Source of the DNA: a virus
DNA length: 36,424 nt
Virus record (IMG/VR): IMGVR_UViG_3300042460_000424
Coordinates: 1 to 36,424 of that record
Direction: 5' to 3' (one strand)
Translations under genes and position numbers: made by a program
The notes under the pieces: generated by a model
The model's input: the letters and a program-made list of their open reading frames with translations, nothing else
Told to the model about the DNA's origin: nothing
Databases searched by the model: none
In this document: piece after piece, positions 20,495 through 27,040 of the stretch
Numbering within the stretch: the first letter of the stretch is position 1
Layout of the letters: each line of letters begins with the position of its first letter

Positions 20495-20524
20495 TTGACA
20501 TTTTTACCCTAAGTCTGCTAAGAT
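20495..20524 (+). promoter_or_regulatory. leaderless promoter of the 20531 gene
   Basis: TTGACA (20495-20500), 18 nt, TGC-TAAGAT (extended -10, 20519-20524), then 6 nt to ATG. Confidence 0.75.
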
Positions 20525-20530
20525 TAACTT

Positions 20531-20680
20531 ATGAAGAAAACACCTGAAGAATTACGCAGACTCATGGAACTAAGGCGTTCTAATGCTGCCTCAGCCGTGC
20601 CTTCAAAGAAATCCTATAACCGTAGGAAATGTCAGTCCGAAATGATACAATTAAAGAAATACAAAGGAGACCCCCTATGA
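20531..20680 (+). CDS. 49-residue basic protein, leaderless
   Basis: MKKTPEELRRLMELRRSNAA, then KKSYNRRKCQSEMIQLKKYK: highly basic and helical, possibly nucleic-acid binding. The -10 ends 6 nt before ATG. Its TGA overlaps the next ATG, itself preceded by AAGGAGA. Confidence 0.6.
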   Translation: MKKTPEELRRLMELRRSNAASAVPSKKSYNRRKCQSEMIQLKKYKGDPL

Positions 20681-20844
20681 ACGACTACGCACTAGATGAG
20701 TACTACGCAACAACCTGCCCTTCATGCAAAGAAAATGCCGTTGATGACTATGAAGATAAGTGCACACATTGCTTGCTTGAAGAAATGTCTGCAACCTATA
20801 ACGAAGACATCGCACTAGAAATGAGCCTAGGCCTTGACTACTAA
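20677..20844 (+). CDS. small zinc-ribbon protein
   Basis: 55 residues from ATG 20677 (ATGA overlap, AAGGAGA upstream). MNDYALDEYYATTCPSCKEN and DKCTHCLLEE give two CxxC knuckles 15 residues apart: a zinc ribbon. It overlaps the gp88-like gene start by 11 nt. Confidence 0.7.
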   Translation: MNDYALDEYYATTCPSCKENAVDDYEDKCTHCLLEEMSATYNEDIALEMSLGLDY

Positions 20845-21559
20845 ACTAAAAAGATCATTTGACAGAAAGGTCGCTAATGCCGTCTCACCTAATGGAAAAA
20901 CCGCAACAATCGCTAACACATTTGGACTACCTGCTGGAAAGGCTTTCTCGTGCCCTGGTGCCACTAGTGTTTGTGAAAGCGTTTGCTATGCAGGAAAACT
21001 TGAAAAACTCTTCAAAGGAGTAAAGGCTAACCTACTACACAATTGGGACCTAGTCAAAGACGCAGACCATGATACTATAGAAGAATTGTTAACTGATATG
21101 ATTAACGATTTTCGTGCAGACTGTGTAAAGAAAGACGCACCCCTACTCTTCCGCATTCACTGGGACGGAGATTTCTTTAATGATACTTATACATTCGCAT
21201 GGAAGCATGTCATCCTTAACAATCCTGATATTCAATTCTGGGTATATACACGTGTTAAGTCTGCAGCCGTAATGCTTAAAAATATTGATAATCTATCACT
21301 ATACTATTCAACAGACAGTGAGAATAAGTCTATTGGTATTGGACTTAAAACCGATCATGGCATTCGTCTTGCATACCTTGCTAAGAATTTTGCTATTGGC
21401 CAGGCTGACATGAAAGAATTAACAAATAGACCTGGTGCTAAGTGTCCTGAAAATAATAAACAGATTCCACTTATTTCTAAGCAGGGCTCGGCTTGCGTTT
21501 CTTGCTCATTGTGTGTATACTCTAAGAGTGATATCATATTTAGTGCGAGTAAAAAGTAA
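20834..21559 (+). CDS. gene product 88-like phage protein (Cys-rich)
   Basis: 241 residues, TTG start. KKxRSFDRKVANAVSPNGKT-type opening, then GKAFSCPGATSVCESVCYAG (C40, C47, C51) and, at the end, KCPENNKQIPLISKQGSACV followed by SCSLC. This is the pattern of the mycobacteriophage gp88 family (from memory). Cys sets at both ends could hold an Fe-S cluster or zinc. Middle IHWDGDFFNDTYTFAWKHVI and LSLYYSTDSENK are conserved-looking. Function unknown in the family. Confidence 0.85.
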   Translation: MTTKLKRSFDRKVANAVSPNGKTATIANTFGLPAGKAFSCPGATSVCESVCYAGKLEKLFKGVKANLLHNWDLVKDADHDTIEELLTDMINDFRADCVKKDAPLLFRIHWDGDFFNDTYTFAWKHVILNNPDIQFWVYTRVKSAAVMLKNIDNLSLYYSTDSENKSIGIGLKTDHGIRLAYLAKNFAIGQADMKELTNRPGAKCPENNKQIPLISKQGSACVSCSLCVYSKSDIIFSASKK

Positions 21560-21631
21560 ATGAGTCCTTGGTTCTATTTACTAATGATGTTAATAGTTTT
21601 ATTGTCTATTAGTGGTAGTTCTGGTATTTAA
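21560..21631 (+). CDS. 23-residue hydrophobic micro-protein
   Basis: MSPWFYLLMMLIVLLSISGS then SGI; ATG overlaps the previous TAA by one base. A single membrane helix. Tiny, so uncertain. Confidence 0.4.
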   Translation: MSPWFYLLMMLIVLLSISGSSGI

Positions 21632-21638
21632 ATAAATC

Positions 21639-21664
21639 CCCTGCCAAAAATGCAGGGCGCCCCC
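21639..21664 (+). terminator. hairpin with GGCGCC tail (possible terminator)
   Basis: CCCTGC (21639-21644), loop CAAAAAT, GCAGGG (21652-21657), running into GGGCGCCCCC. No U-tract, so factor-dependent or a different role is possible. Confidence 0.4.
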
Positions 21665-21744
21665 TGACCAGTCATTTGTCAAGTCACGACACGCATAAAA
21701 AATGTGATTAAGGACACACTAAAAAATGTCACTAAGATTTGTAT

Positions 21745-21811
21745 TTATGACATTTTTCTGCTAAAATTATACTATAAGCAATTAACCCCCACAACGAAAG
21801 GCAAGACCCAA
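21745..21811 (+). promoter_or_regulatory. promoter and leader of the 21812 gene
   Basis: -10 TATACT (21767-21772) within the dyad TTATA-C-TATAA; TATGAC 16 nt upstream as a weak -35, or TAAAAT (21761) as an alternative -10. Leader ends with AAAGG. Confidence 0.5.
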
Positions 21812-21982
21812 ATGACACTACACGGATACACATACCAAATTGGTGACTTGTTCACAACAAGCAAAACAGGCGTTACAGGTCGTATCGCAGGTTTCGAGCC
21901 AATGTCTAATAAGGTTACTAGAGTTTCACTCGTCCTAGCAAATGGCTCACGCCGTCTGGCTATGGTCAAGACATCTAAGTAA
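21812..21982 (+). CDS. small beta-barrel-like protein, paralogue 1
   Basis: 56 residues from ATG 21812 (AAAGG 12 nt upstream); the frame reaches back to 21704 but crosses the promoter. MTLHGYTYQIGDLFTTSKTG, VTGRIAGFEPMSNKVTRVSL. It aligns with the next gene (YKVGDLYTTQKSKVTGTITEI). Small SH3/KOW-type fold suggested; own promoter for each copy. Confidence 0.7.
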   Translation: MTLHGYTYQIGDLFTTSKTGVTGRIAGFEPMSNKVTRVSLVLANGSRRLAMVKTSK

Positions 21983-22013
21983 TCTCAAAATGTGAGAAAT
22001 GTCAGATTTCGAT

Positions 22014-22085
22014 TTGACATTTTTACAGGCAAAATGTTATACTTAGGTATAACGAAAACAACCCTCTAACAGAAAAGGAAATACA
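22014..22085 (+). promoter_or_regulatory. promoter with 18-bp dyad over the -10, gene 22086
   Basis: TTGACA (22014-22019), 18 nt, TATACT (22038-22043). GTTATAC-TTAG-GTATAAC (22036-22053) is a perfect 7-bp inverted repeat across -10 to +1, an operator-like arrangement. AGAAAAGGAA precedes the start. Confidence 0.7.
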
Positions 22086-22253
22086 ATGTCAGTAGCAACA
22101 GCAACATACAAAGTCGGAGACCTCTACACAACACAGAAGTCAAAGGTAACAGGAACAATCACAGAAATCACACCTAACCCAAACGGACAATCAGTTCGTG
22201 TTAAGTTAGATGTAAATGGTTCAGTTCGTTACACAACTTGGACGGCTAAGTAA
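22086..22253 (+). CDS. small beta-barrel-like protein, paralogue 2
   Basis: 55 residues: MSVATATYKVGDLYTTQKSK, VTGTITEITPNPNGQSVRVK, ending TTWTAK. Tandem paralogue of 21812-21982, with a separate promoter and a 3' hairpin element (22268). Ser/Thr-rich small beta protein, possibly binding nucleic acid or an envelope target. Confidence 0.65.
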   Translation: MSVATATYKVGDLYTTQKSKVTGTITEITPNPNGQSVRVKLDVNGSVRYTTWTAK

Positions 22254-22267
22254 TCTAATTACTAATT

Positions 22268-22291
22268 CCTGAGTATGAATAAAAACTGCTC
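22268..22291 (+). repeat. 24-nt 3'-UTR hairpin element, copy 2
   Basis: CCTGAGTA-7 nt-AAACTGCTC, 15 nt after the stop at 22253. GAGTA pairs with TGCTC using one G-U. Confidence 0.75.
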
Positions 22292-22327
22292 AACCACCCC
22301 CCAACTAACAGAAAAGGAACAGACCCA

Positions 22328-22750
22328 ATGGCACGACAAAAAGCAATCTCAGTAAAGATAGCAACACCAAAGGTAATCAAGGCACTAGAAACTCGTCTAG
22401 CAAAGTTAGAACTTGATTGGACTAATCAAGAAGCAAACGAGGCAAAGTATCAGAAGCAATACGATAAGTGGAAAAAGGAACTTTTTGACTATGCCGTAGC
22501 AAACATCAAGAAGGCAGAAAACCTACGCACCAACTATCGTAATTGGAATAACCAATTAAACATTGACTTCGACCTAACAGTTTCAGATAAGGATTTGCCT
22601 AAAGAGCCTGAGAAGGACTACGAAGTTCTACACCGACACTCATACAATGAGATGAAAGAGGAACTATCAAACGCAATCCGTATCCTAAAGATGACGGACG
22701 AGGAAGTAGTTAGCACCAGCACTTACAATGCCGTTGCTCGTTATCTCTAA
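22328..22750 (+). CDS. hypothetical coiled-coil protein
   Basis: 140 residues, basic N-terminus (MARQKAISVKIATPKVIKAL), then a charged helix (RLAKLELDWTNQEANEAKYQ, DKWKKELFDYAVANIKKAEN) and an acidic second half. AGAAAAGGAA before ATG. Not recognised; DNA- or protein-binding coiled coil plausible. Confidence 0.7.
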   Translation: MARQKAISVKIATPKVIKALETRLAKLELDWTNQEANEAKYQKQYDKWKKELFDYAVANIKKAENLRTNYRNWNNQLNIDFDLTVSDKDLPKEPEKDYEVLHRHSYNEMKEELSNAIRILKMTDEEVVSTSTYNAVARYL

Positions 22751-22803
22751 ATAAATCAACACGACCACAGAAATGCGTGTATAAATAAATAGAGTGGAAA
22801 CGA

Positions 22804-22827
22804 CCTGAGTATGTCGCTAAACTGCTC
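22804..22827 (+). repeat. 24-nt 3'-UTR hairpin element, copy 3
   Basis: CCTGAGTA-7 nt-AAACTGCTC, 53 nt after the stop at 22750. Confidence 0.75.
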
Positions 22828-22940
22828 ACCTTATACCCTGTGCTCCGTAGGTTCCCTGGGTGTATGGTTCGCCAGGCTAATTAGGGCGATCATAGAAATA
22901 CTATAGAGCCAGTTCACACCAACTGCAAGAAGTGTAACTA
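22828..22940 (+). ncRNA. possible structured RNA between two hairpin elements
   Basis: No gene. Local pairings: CCTGG/CCAGG (about 22854/22871), TCGCC/GGCGA (about 22869/22886) and CAGTT/AACTG (about 22911/22922). It sits between hairpin elements 3 and 4 as if those marked its ends. Not tRNA: no T-arm or CCA end. Confidence 0.3.
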
Positions 22941-22964
22941 CCTGAGTATGTATCAAAACTGCTC
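22941..22964 (+). repeat. 24-nt 3'-UTR hairpin element, copy 4
   Basis: CCTGAGTA-7 nt-AAACTGCTC, directly followed by CCCGCAAGGG and the TTGACA of the next promoter. Confidence 0.75.
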
Positions 22965-22977
22965 CCCGCAAGGGCCC

Positions 22978-23007
22978 TTGACAATTGTCAGTGGCACCCA
23001 GTACAAT
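22978..23007 (+). promoter_or_regulatory. promoter of the 23040 gene
   Basis: TTGACA (22978-22983), 18 nt containing TTGTCAGTGGCACC, TACAAT (23002-23007). TTGTCAGTGG is also in the 15943 promoter spacer. AAAGAGG is the ribosome site. Confidence 0.65.
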
Positions 23008-23039
23008 TAATGTAAACCAACTAACAGAAAGAGGCCCCC

Positions 23040-23456
23040 ATGGACCAGCCAGTAATCGACAATCACTACATGACACGAGAGTTTTTAGAAACCACTCTTG
23101 TGCAAAACAAAGAACGCATTCAGCAACTTGAAGAGCACATTCAAAAGGTAACCCAACGTTCATATGGCGAGGCTGCAGAGCGTTCACGTATGCAAAACGA
23201 AATGCAAGAGTGGACCTTGGAAGCAATGGAGCACGGAACAATCGATGAGTCTACTGCACAAGAAATTGCAGACATTTGCGGATTCGAATTGTCAAAAGAA
23301 TTTGAACTAGAAGTTACAGTTCAATATTCAATTACAGTTAATGCTCGTGATGAAGAATCTGCACAAAATGCAATTCATGATATTGATTTTGATTCAGTCT
23401 CATATGGTGAAGAAGTAACTTACTTATCATCCAGTGTTGACCGTATAGAAATTTAG
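23040..23456 (+). CDS. hypothetical early coiled-coil/beta protein
   Basis: 138 residues. Coiled coil at about 13-65 (REFLETTLVQNKERIQQLEE), then TAQEIADICGFELSKEFELE and a beta-alpha unit EVTVQYSITVNARDEESAQN. The tail resembles small domains found repeated in actinophage proteins. Monocistronic, flanked by hairpin elements 4 and 5. Confidence 0.7.
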   Translation: MDQPVIDNHYMTREFLETTLVQNKERIQQLEEHIQKVTQRSYGEAAERSRMQNEMQEWTLEAMEHGTIDESTAQEIADICGFELSKEFELEVTVQYSITVNARDEESAQNAIHDIDFDSVSYGEEVTYLSSSVDRIEI

Positions 23457-23474
23457 TAGGGGGCTACTAATAAA

Positions 23475-23498
23475 CCTGAGCATGTTTTAAAACTGCTC
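23475..23498 (+). repeat. 24-nt 3'-UTR hairpin element, copy 5
   Basis: CCTGAGCA-7 nt-AAACTGCTC, 18 nt after the stop at 23456; GGGGCGCCCC follows at 23519-23528. Confidence 0.75.
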
Positions 23499-23518
23499 CT
23501 CTCTTCCCTCAAAATTTT

Positions 23519-23634
23519 GGGGCGCCCCCTGTCAAGTCGACACGCCGATGCTTAGGGGTGATCTTTTACAAAATGTCCGATTTGTCCATGATTAACTATC
23601 CCGATTTGCATTTGTCAGTCCGTCCTGTTATACT
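23519..23634 (+). promoter_or_regulatory. control region of the DUF932 gene
   Basis: GGGGCGCCCC (23519), inverse GCGTGTC motif (GACACGC, about 23540), ATGTCCGATTTGT (23573-23585). Promoter TTGCAT (23606-23611)-17 nt-TATACT (23629-23634), whose spacer TTTGTCAGT...CCTGT matches the 15943 promoter. AAAGGAGA precedes ATG. Confidence 0.65.
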
Positions 23635-23664
23635 TAAATCTCAACAACAAAAAGGAGAAAACTC

Positions 23665-24678
23665 ATGGCACATGACCTAGAAACACAAAACGGTAAGGCA
23701 TCTTTTGCATCTTTCCGTGAACCTGCTTGGCATGGATTGGGTACCGTATTCACAGAAGAAAAGACCACAAAAGAAATGTTAGACCTTGCTAACCTTTCTA
23801 ATTGGAATGTTCGTCTTGAGGATTTGGAAACCCCATCACATTTGACAAGTGATAAAAACTATCAGTACGTTTTGCGTACTAACCCTACAGATAACACACA
23901 GACCGACATTCTTGGTGTCGTTGGTGAGCGTTACCATGTAATGCAGAATGAAGATTTATTCTCATTCGGTGATAACATTCTAGACGGTGGTGGTCGTTGG
24001 GAAACGGCTGGCTCAATCAAGGGTGGACGTGTCGTGTTCGGTGCATTGGCACTAGAGCGTGAAACAATTCTAGACCCTAACGGTGTTGCAGATAAGGTAA
24101 AGACTTATTTACTTATCAACACATCACATGACGGCTCAATCGCTATTCAAGCATCTATTACACCTGTTCGTGTTGTATGTGCTAACACTCTTAACCTTGC
24201 ACTAAATACTACACGCAAGAAGAATGGTGTCAAGCAATCTTTCAAGATTCGCCACACACAGACAGCATCTGGTAAGGTTGCCGTTGCTCGTGAAACTCTT
24301 GGGCTTGCTCATAAGTACATGGATTCTTTTGACCTCATGGCTAACGCTATGATTCAACAAGAAGTTTCTGCTAAGATGTTTAACGACATCATTCTTGCTG
24401 CATACCCAAAGCCTGAAAAGGATTCTAAGGGTGCTTTCAAGAAGTGGGAAAACAAGGTTGATGTTATCAATGACATCTACACAGGCGAGTTTAACGGAAT
24501 GATTGCTGGTAATGCGTGGGGTGCTTTCAATGCACTTACTGAGCGTTTAGATTGGCACCGTTCTGCTCGTGGTGGTTCTAACGAATCAATCCTTGCATCT
24601 GCAAGTGGTTTTGACCCTGCTATCAATGCAGAAAAAAATCGCTTACTAAAAATTGTGCGTGAATTAACTAACGCATAA
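23665..24678 (+). CDS. DUF932 / phage-plasmid-like protein
   Basis: 337 residues, full length for the family (TIGR03299 type). Hallmarks are SFREPAWHGLGTVFTEEKTT near the start, ILGVVGERYHVMQNEDLFSF, LLINTSHDGSIAIQASITPV and RVVCANTLNLAL, then NAWGAFNALTERLDWHR. Found in many phages and plasmids; function not established, linked in some reports to replication or anti-restriction. Strong AAAGGAGAAAACTC site. Followed by hairpin element 6 and tRNA-Asp. Confidence 0.9.
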   Translation: MAHDLETQNGKASFASFREPAWHGLGTVFTEEKTTKEMLDLANLSNWNVRLEDLETPSHLTSDKNYQYVLRTNPTDNTQTDILGVVGERYHVMQNEDLFSFGDNILDGGGRWETAGSIKGGRVVFGALALERETILDPNGVADKVKTYLLINTSHDGSIAIQASITPVRVVCANTLNLALNTTRKKNGVKQSFKIRHTQTASGKVAVARETLGLAHKYMDSFDLMANAMIQQEVSAKMFNDIILAAYPKPEKDSKGAFKKWENKVDVINDIYTGEFNGMIAGNAWGAFNALTERLDWHRSARGGSNESILASASGFDPAINAEKNRLLKIVRELTNA

Positions 24679-24700
24679 ATAAAAAAATAAATAAATGCCA

Positions 24701-24728
24701 CCTGAGCAAGTGGATGCAAAAACTGCTC
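24701..24728 (+). repeat. 3'-UTR hairpin element, copy 6 (28-nt variant)
   Basis: CCTGAGCA-11 nt-AAACTGCTC with a 4-nt longer loop. It ends 4 nt before the tRNA-Asp 5' end, so it may mark an RNA processing boundary. Confidence 0.7.
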
Positions 24729-24732
24729 ACAT

Positions 24733-24806
24733 GGTCCGTTAGAATAGTTGGTTAGTTCGCTACCCTGTCACGGTAGAGGTCACGGGTTCAAGTCCCGTAC
24801 GGATCG
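24733..24806 (+). tRNA. tRNA-Asp (GTC)
   Basis: Acceptor GGTCCGT/ACGGATC (one G-U), D-stem GAAT/GTTC, anticodon stem CTACC/GGTAG with loop CTGTCAC (anticodon GTC), T-arm ACGGG-TTCAAGT-CCCGT, discriminator G. CCA not encoded. All four arms pair. Confidence 0.95.
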
Positions 24807-24817
24807 CAAGAAAAAAT

Positions 24818-24844
24818 GGGGCGCCCCCTGTGATCTATATCACA
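24818..24844. promoter_or_regulatory. GGCGCC element joined to perfect CRP/GlxR-like operator
   Basis: GGGGCGCCCC (24818-24827) then TGTGA-TCTATA-TCACA (24829-24844). Same composite as at 16714. Confidence 0.65.
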
Positions 24845-24865
24845 TGAGATTTTTGTCAAAACTTA

Positions 24866-24938
24866 ATTACGATAGAGTGATATTTTTCCTGGAATTTAAT
24901 TACGAAGAGTTGATTTTTTTCCCGAAACCTGCTAGAAT
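24866..24938 (+). promoter_or_regulatory. two ATTACGA elements and leaderless promoter of the 24945 gene
   Basis: ATTACGA at 24866 and 24899, each followed 15 nt later by CC/CCC (period 33). The second overlaps TTGATT (24910-24915)-17 nt-TAGAAT (24933-24938), 6 nt from ATG. Confidence 0.65.
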
Positions 24939-24944
24939 TAATCT

Positions 24945-25109
24945 ATGACCCAAACCATGAATACTATAGACGACCTCATAAATGAAATATACGAAAGCAA
25001 CTACTCTCACCTAGAGTTTGAAGAAAATATGGGTGGAGATGCTTGTGACTGCCATATCCATACTACACTAAATACTATAGCATTTTATGCTGGGATAGAG
25101 GTAGGGTAA
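24945..25109 (+). CDS. 54-residue acidic micro-protein with CxCHxH
   Basis: MTQTMNTIDDLINEIYESNY, then GGDACDCHIHTTLNTIAFYA. Cys/His cluster CDCHIH may bind metal. Leaderless start (TAGAAT+6). TAATG overlap with the next gene. Confidence 0.6.
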   Translation: MTQTMNTIDDLINEIYESNYSHLEFEENMGGDACDCHIHTTLNTIAFYAGIEVG

Positions 25110-25267
25110 TGCTAGGCTATGAACTACAAGATCTAAATGATATGACCTATGGCATTGACTCTGCCCTATTGATGATAAACCAGGACGAGAACCCTGCTAT
25201 TGCTAGATACCTATCCAACGCCTCAGACTTTCTTAATGGACTATGGGCAGAAGGGTACTTTGACTAA
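25109..25267 (+). CDS. 52-residue acidic hypothetical protein
   Basis: MLGYELQDLNDMTYGIDSAL, LMINQDENPAIARYLSNASD; helical and acidic. TAATG overlaps on both ends. Confidence 0.6.
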   Translation: MLGYELQDLNDMTYGIDSALLMINQDENPAIARYLSNASDFLNGLWAEGYFD

Positions 25268-25482
25268 TGTGGACTAAGTATGATTATCTATGTACTGATT
25301 GTGATGCCCTGATTCAAATCACTGCTTGTGCTGATAAGGTTCTTGATCCTGCCTGTATTTGCGGAGGGTATGGAATAGTTATCCTAATATCAGAATCAGA
25401 TGGCAATGCCCCTATCCTTACAGATGTGAGCAAGGTCACACCCCGTACAGTTGTAAAAATTGACTCCAACCCGTATAATTAA
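25267..25482 (+). CDS. small zinc-ribbon protein
   Basis: 71 residues: MWTKYDYLCTDCDALIQITA and DPACICGGYGIVI: CxxC and CxC knuckles, FmdB/ribbon-like N-terminus. Contains one intragenic TGTGA-N6-TCACA (25425-25440). The end of the gene carries the promoter for the next gene. Confidence 0.65.
   Translation: MWTKYDYLCTDCDALIQITACADKVLDPACICGGYGIVILISESDGNAPILTDVSKVTPRTVVKIDSNPYN
25451..25479 (+). promoter_or_regulatory. leaderless promoter of the 25486 gene
   Basis: TTGTAA (25451-25456), 17 nt, TATAAT (25474-25479), 6 nt to ATG. Lies inside the 3' end of the zinc-ribbon gene. Confidence 0.7.
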
Positions 25483-25485
25483 TAT

Positions 25486-25641
25486 ATGGACCTAAACACA
25501 TTTATCGAATACATCAAACTACATCTGATTAGTCTTGAACAAGACCTTGAAGAAAACCCTGCCTCTATCCATGTGGTAGACATTGAGGGACAAATCTATG
25601 CTACTAAACATCTTTTGTCAGTGGCAGAGGGTAGAATATAA
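25486..25641 (+). CDS. 51-residue hypothetical protein, leaderless
   Basis: MDLNTFIEYIKLHLISLEQD, LEENPASIHVVDIEGQIYAT; helix then strand. Start fixed by TATAAT+6. Not recognised. Confidence 0.6.
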   Translation: MDLNTFIEYIKLHLISLEQDLEENPASIHVVDIEGQIYATKHLLSVAEGRI

Positions 25642-25643
25642 CT

Positions 25644-25922
25644 ATGATGAACACACAACTAGAACCAAGACTGCAGAAACTGATTGATATGGGAGAGTCA
25701 GGAACTGACATCCTACACGGGGAACTTAAAAACCTTATTTACGAGGCTGAGAAAGAATACCTTGAAATCGAACAAGAAGAGCGTGAGGGTGGCTACTCTG
25801 ACGCAATGCTATCTATGGACAGAACAAGGGCTGAAGGTCGTATGGACGCTCTTGTAGAAGTCTATGCCCTTACATACCAACTGGCCTTTGCTATCAGTGA
25901 CAGGATTAAGAACAATGAATAA
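25644..25922 (+). CDS. hypothetical helical acidic protein
   Basis: 92 residues; long helix with many Glu (LIYEAEKEYLEIEQEEREGG, RTRAEGRMDALVEVYALTYQ). Starts 2 nt after the previous stop. Overlaps the next gene by 8 nt. Not recognised. Confidence 0.65.
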   Translation: MMNTQLEPRLQKLIDMGESGTDILHGELKNLIYEAEKEYLEIEQEEREGGYSDAMLSMDRTRAEGRMDALVEVYALTYQLAFAISDRIKNNE

Positions 25923-26298
25923 CTTTATCGAAATGGACTTTGACGAGTGGTGTGACACATACAAGCCAATCATTAACCATATAGACAGTAATGCCTCCTT
26001 TGACAATGGAGACGGTGGTGTTATGTTTGAGACCTATGGTGATGAGGTAGAGTTTGTTAAGTCTCAATCCCCTGCCAATATCTGGATGTATGGTCAGGGT
26101 GATGACGGTGGTACCTATGTCTGGAATGGCTGGGGATTTGTAAATAGATTAGGATACTTCATCACTGAGGTACCGTGCCCACCTGATACAGACATACAGG
26201 TCATGGTCGGAGAGCCTGACTTGACATGTGATTTCTGTGGTGATATACTTGATGAAGAACTACCCCACGACCCACAATGCGAAGGATTGAACCAATGA
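25915..26298 (+). CDS. hypothetical protein with C-terminal zinc knuckle
   Basis: 127 residues from ATG 25915. MNNFIEMDFDEWCDTYKPII, then a compact aromatic/glycine region (FDNGDGGVMFETYGDEVEFV, NIWMYGQGDDGGTYVWNGWG) and LTCDFCGDILDEELPHDPQC, a CxxC..H..C zinc site. Similar domain orders occur in actinophage early proteins. ATGA overlap with the next gene. Confidence 0.7.
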   Translation: MNNFIEMDFDEWCDTYKPIINHIDSNASFDNGDGGVMFETYGDEVEFVKSQSPANIWMYGQGDDGGTYVWNGWGFVNRLGYFITEVPCPPDTDIQVMVGEPDLTCDFCGDILDEELPHDPQCEGLNQ

Positions 26299-26495
26299 AA
26301 GAAACATACACCTGCCCACGGTGCTTAATCCAATACGGAGATAGACACGAAGAAGATAACCTATGGTTTCTTAAAAATGCTGGGTACATAAGCCTTGGCT
26401 GCTGCGTAGAATGTGAAACACCTGAAGAAGGTGTAATCATTACTAATACTTGGAAAGACTATTGCGACTCAACAGGAATCGGAGCAAACAAATGA
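26295..26495 (+). CDS. small zinc-finger protein
   Basis: 66 residues from ATG 26295 (ATGA overlap). MKETYTCPRCLIQYGDRHEE and LGCCVECETPEEG: CxxC and CxxC with a flanking Cys. Likely zinc ribbon; binding partner unknown. Confidence 0.65.
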   Translation: MKETYTCPRCLIQYGDRHEEDNLWFLKNAGYISLGCCVECETPEEGVIITNTWKDYCDSTGIGANK

Positions 26496-26638
26496 ACGAA
26501 TATAAAGTAGAAATCATCTTTGAACCAACAGGTGATTACATGACATTTAGATACGAGGCTGAATCAGATAATGAAGAGGACCTCTGCAACGAAATTCTAA
26601 GCCAACTATCAATTGTATCTTTTAAGGAGCAAGACTAA
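26492..26638 (+). CDS. 48-residue acidic hypothetical protein
   Basis: MNEYKVEIIFEPTGDYMTFR, YEAESDNEEDLCNEILSQLS: beta-hairpin then helix. ATGA overlap upstream and TAATG overlap downstream. Confidence 0.6.
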   Translation: MNEYKVEIIFEPTGDYMTFRYEAESDNEEDLCNEILSQLSIVSFKEQD

Positions 26639-27003
26639 TGGGAGCACGTATTAACTTTGTATTTAAAGACGTCGAGGATGAAGCACACGTAGTTCTATAT
26701 AGCCACTGGGGTGAGACTGAATGGCAACGGGACCTAGCAATGGCCCTGCAGCATTCAAAGCCTAGGTGGAAAGACTACTCCTACTTTACCCGTATGATGA
26801 TTAGTTATCTTATGCAAGATTCAATCCTAGAGGAAACGGGGTTTGGTATCTATGCAATCACAGGCAGCAACTTTGATTTAGGTGAGACCACCGTCGTCAT
26901 CGATATTGCTAAAGAAACTATCAATCATGTGGGCTCCACTGTAGTGGTTGACTGGGATAAATTTATGGTAGCATACCTGCCCGTTTTGGCTGAGCAGATC
27001 TAG
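26638..27003 (+). CDS. conserved actinophage early protein (MGARINFVFKD family)
   Basis: 121 residues: MGARINFVFKDVEDEAHVVL, YSHWGETEWQRDLAMALQHS, TRMMISYLMQDSILEETGFG. I recall this family from mycobacteriophages, where it is unnamed. TAATG start; end of the 24945-27003 gene chain. Confidence 0.75.
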   Translation: MGARINFVFKDVEDEAHVVLYSHWGETEWQRDLAMALQHSKPRWKDYSYFTRMMISYLMQDSILEETGFGIYAITGSNFDLGETTVVIDIAKETINHVGSTVVVDWDKFMVAYLPVLAEQI

Positions 27004-27040
27004 GGAGTGGGTCCCCTAGATTAATAAGGTGGGAGGGGCT

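Noticed and set aside
22828-22940. Degenerate tRNA between hairpin elements 3 and 4
   Set aside because: GGTTCG is present, but no acceptor, anticodon or T-stem pairing can be built.
22831-23241. 136-codon minus-strand frame
   Set aside because: Crosses the promoter, hairpin element 4 and half of the 23040 gene; no ribosome site.
24701-24806. tRNA-Asp with adjoining repeat as a phage attachment site
   Set aside because: No integrase or excisionase in the window, and the repeat has five other copies not next to tRNAs.
25425-25440. Seventh perfect TGTGA-N6-TCACA
   Set aside because: Lies inside a zinc-ribbon gene, not near a promoter start; listed with the gene but not counted as an operator.
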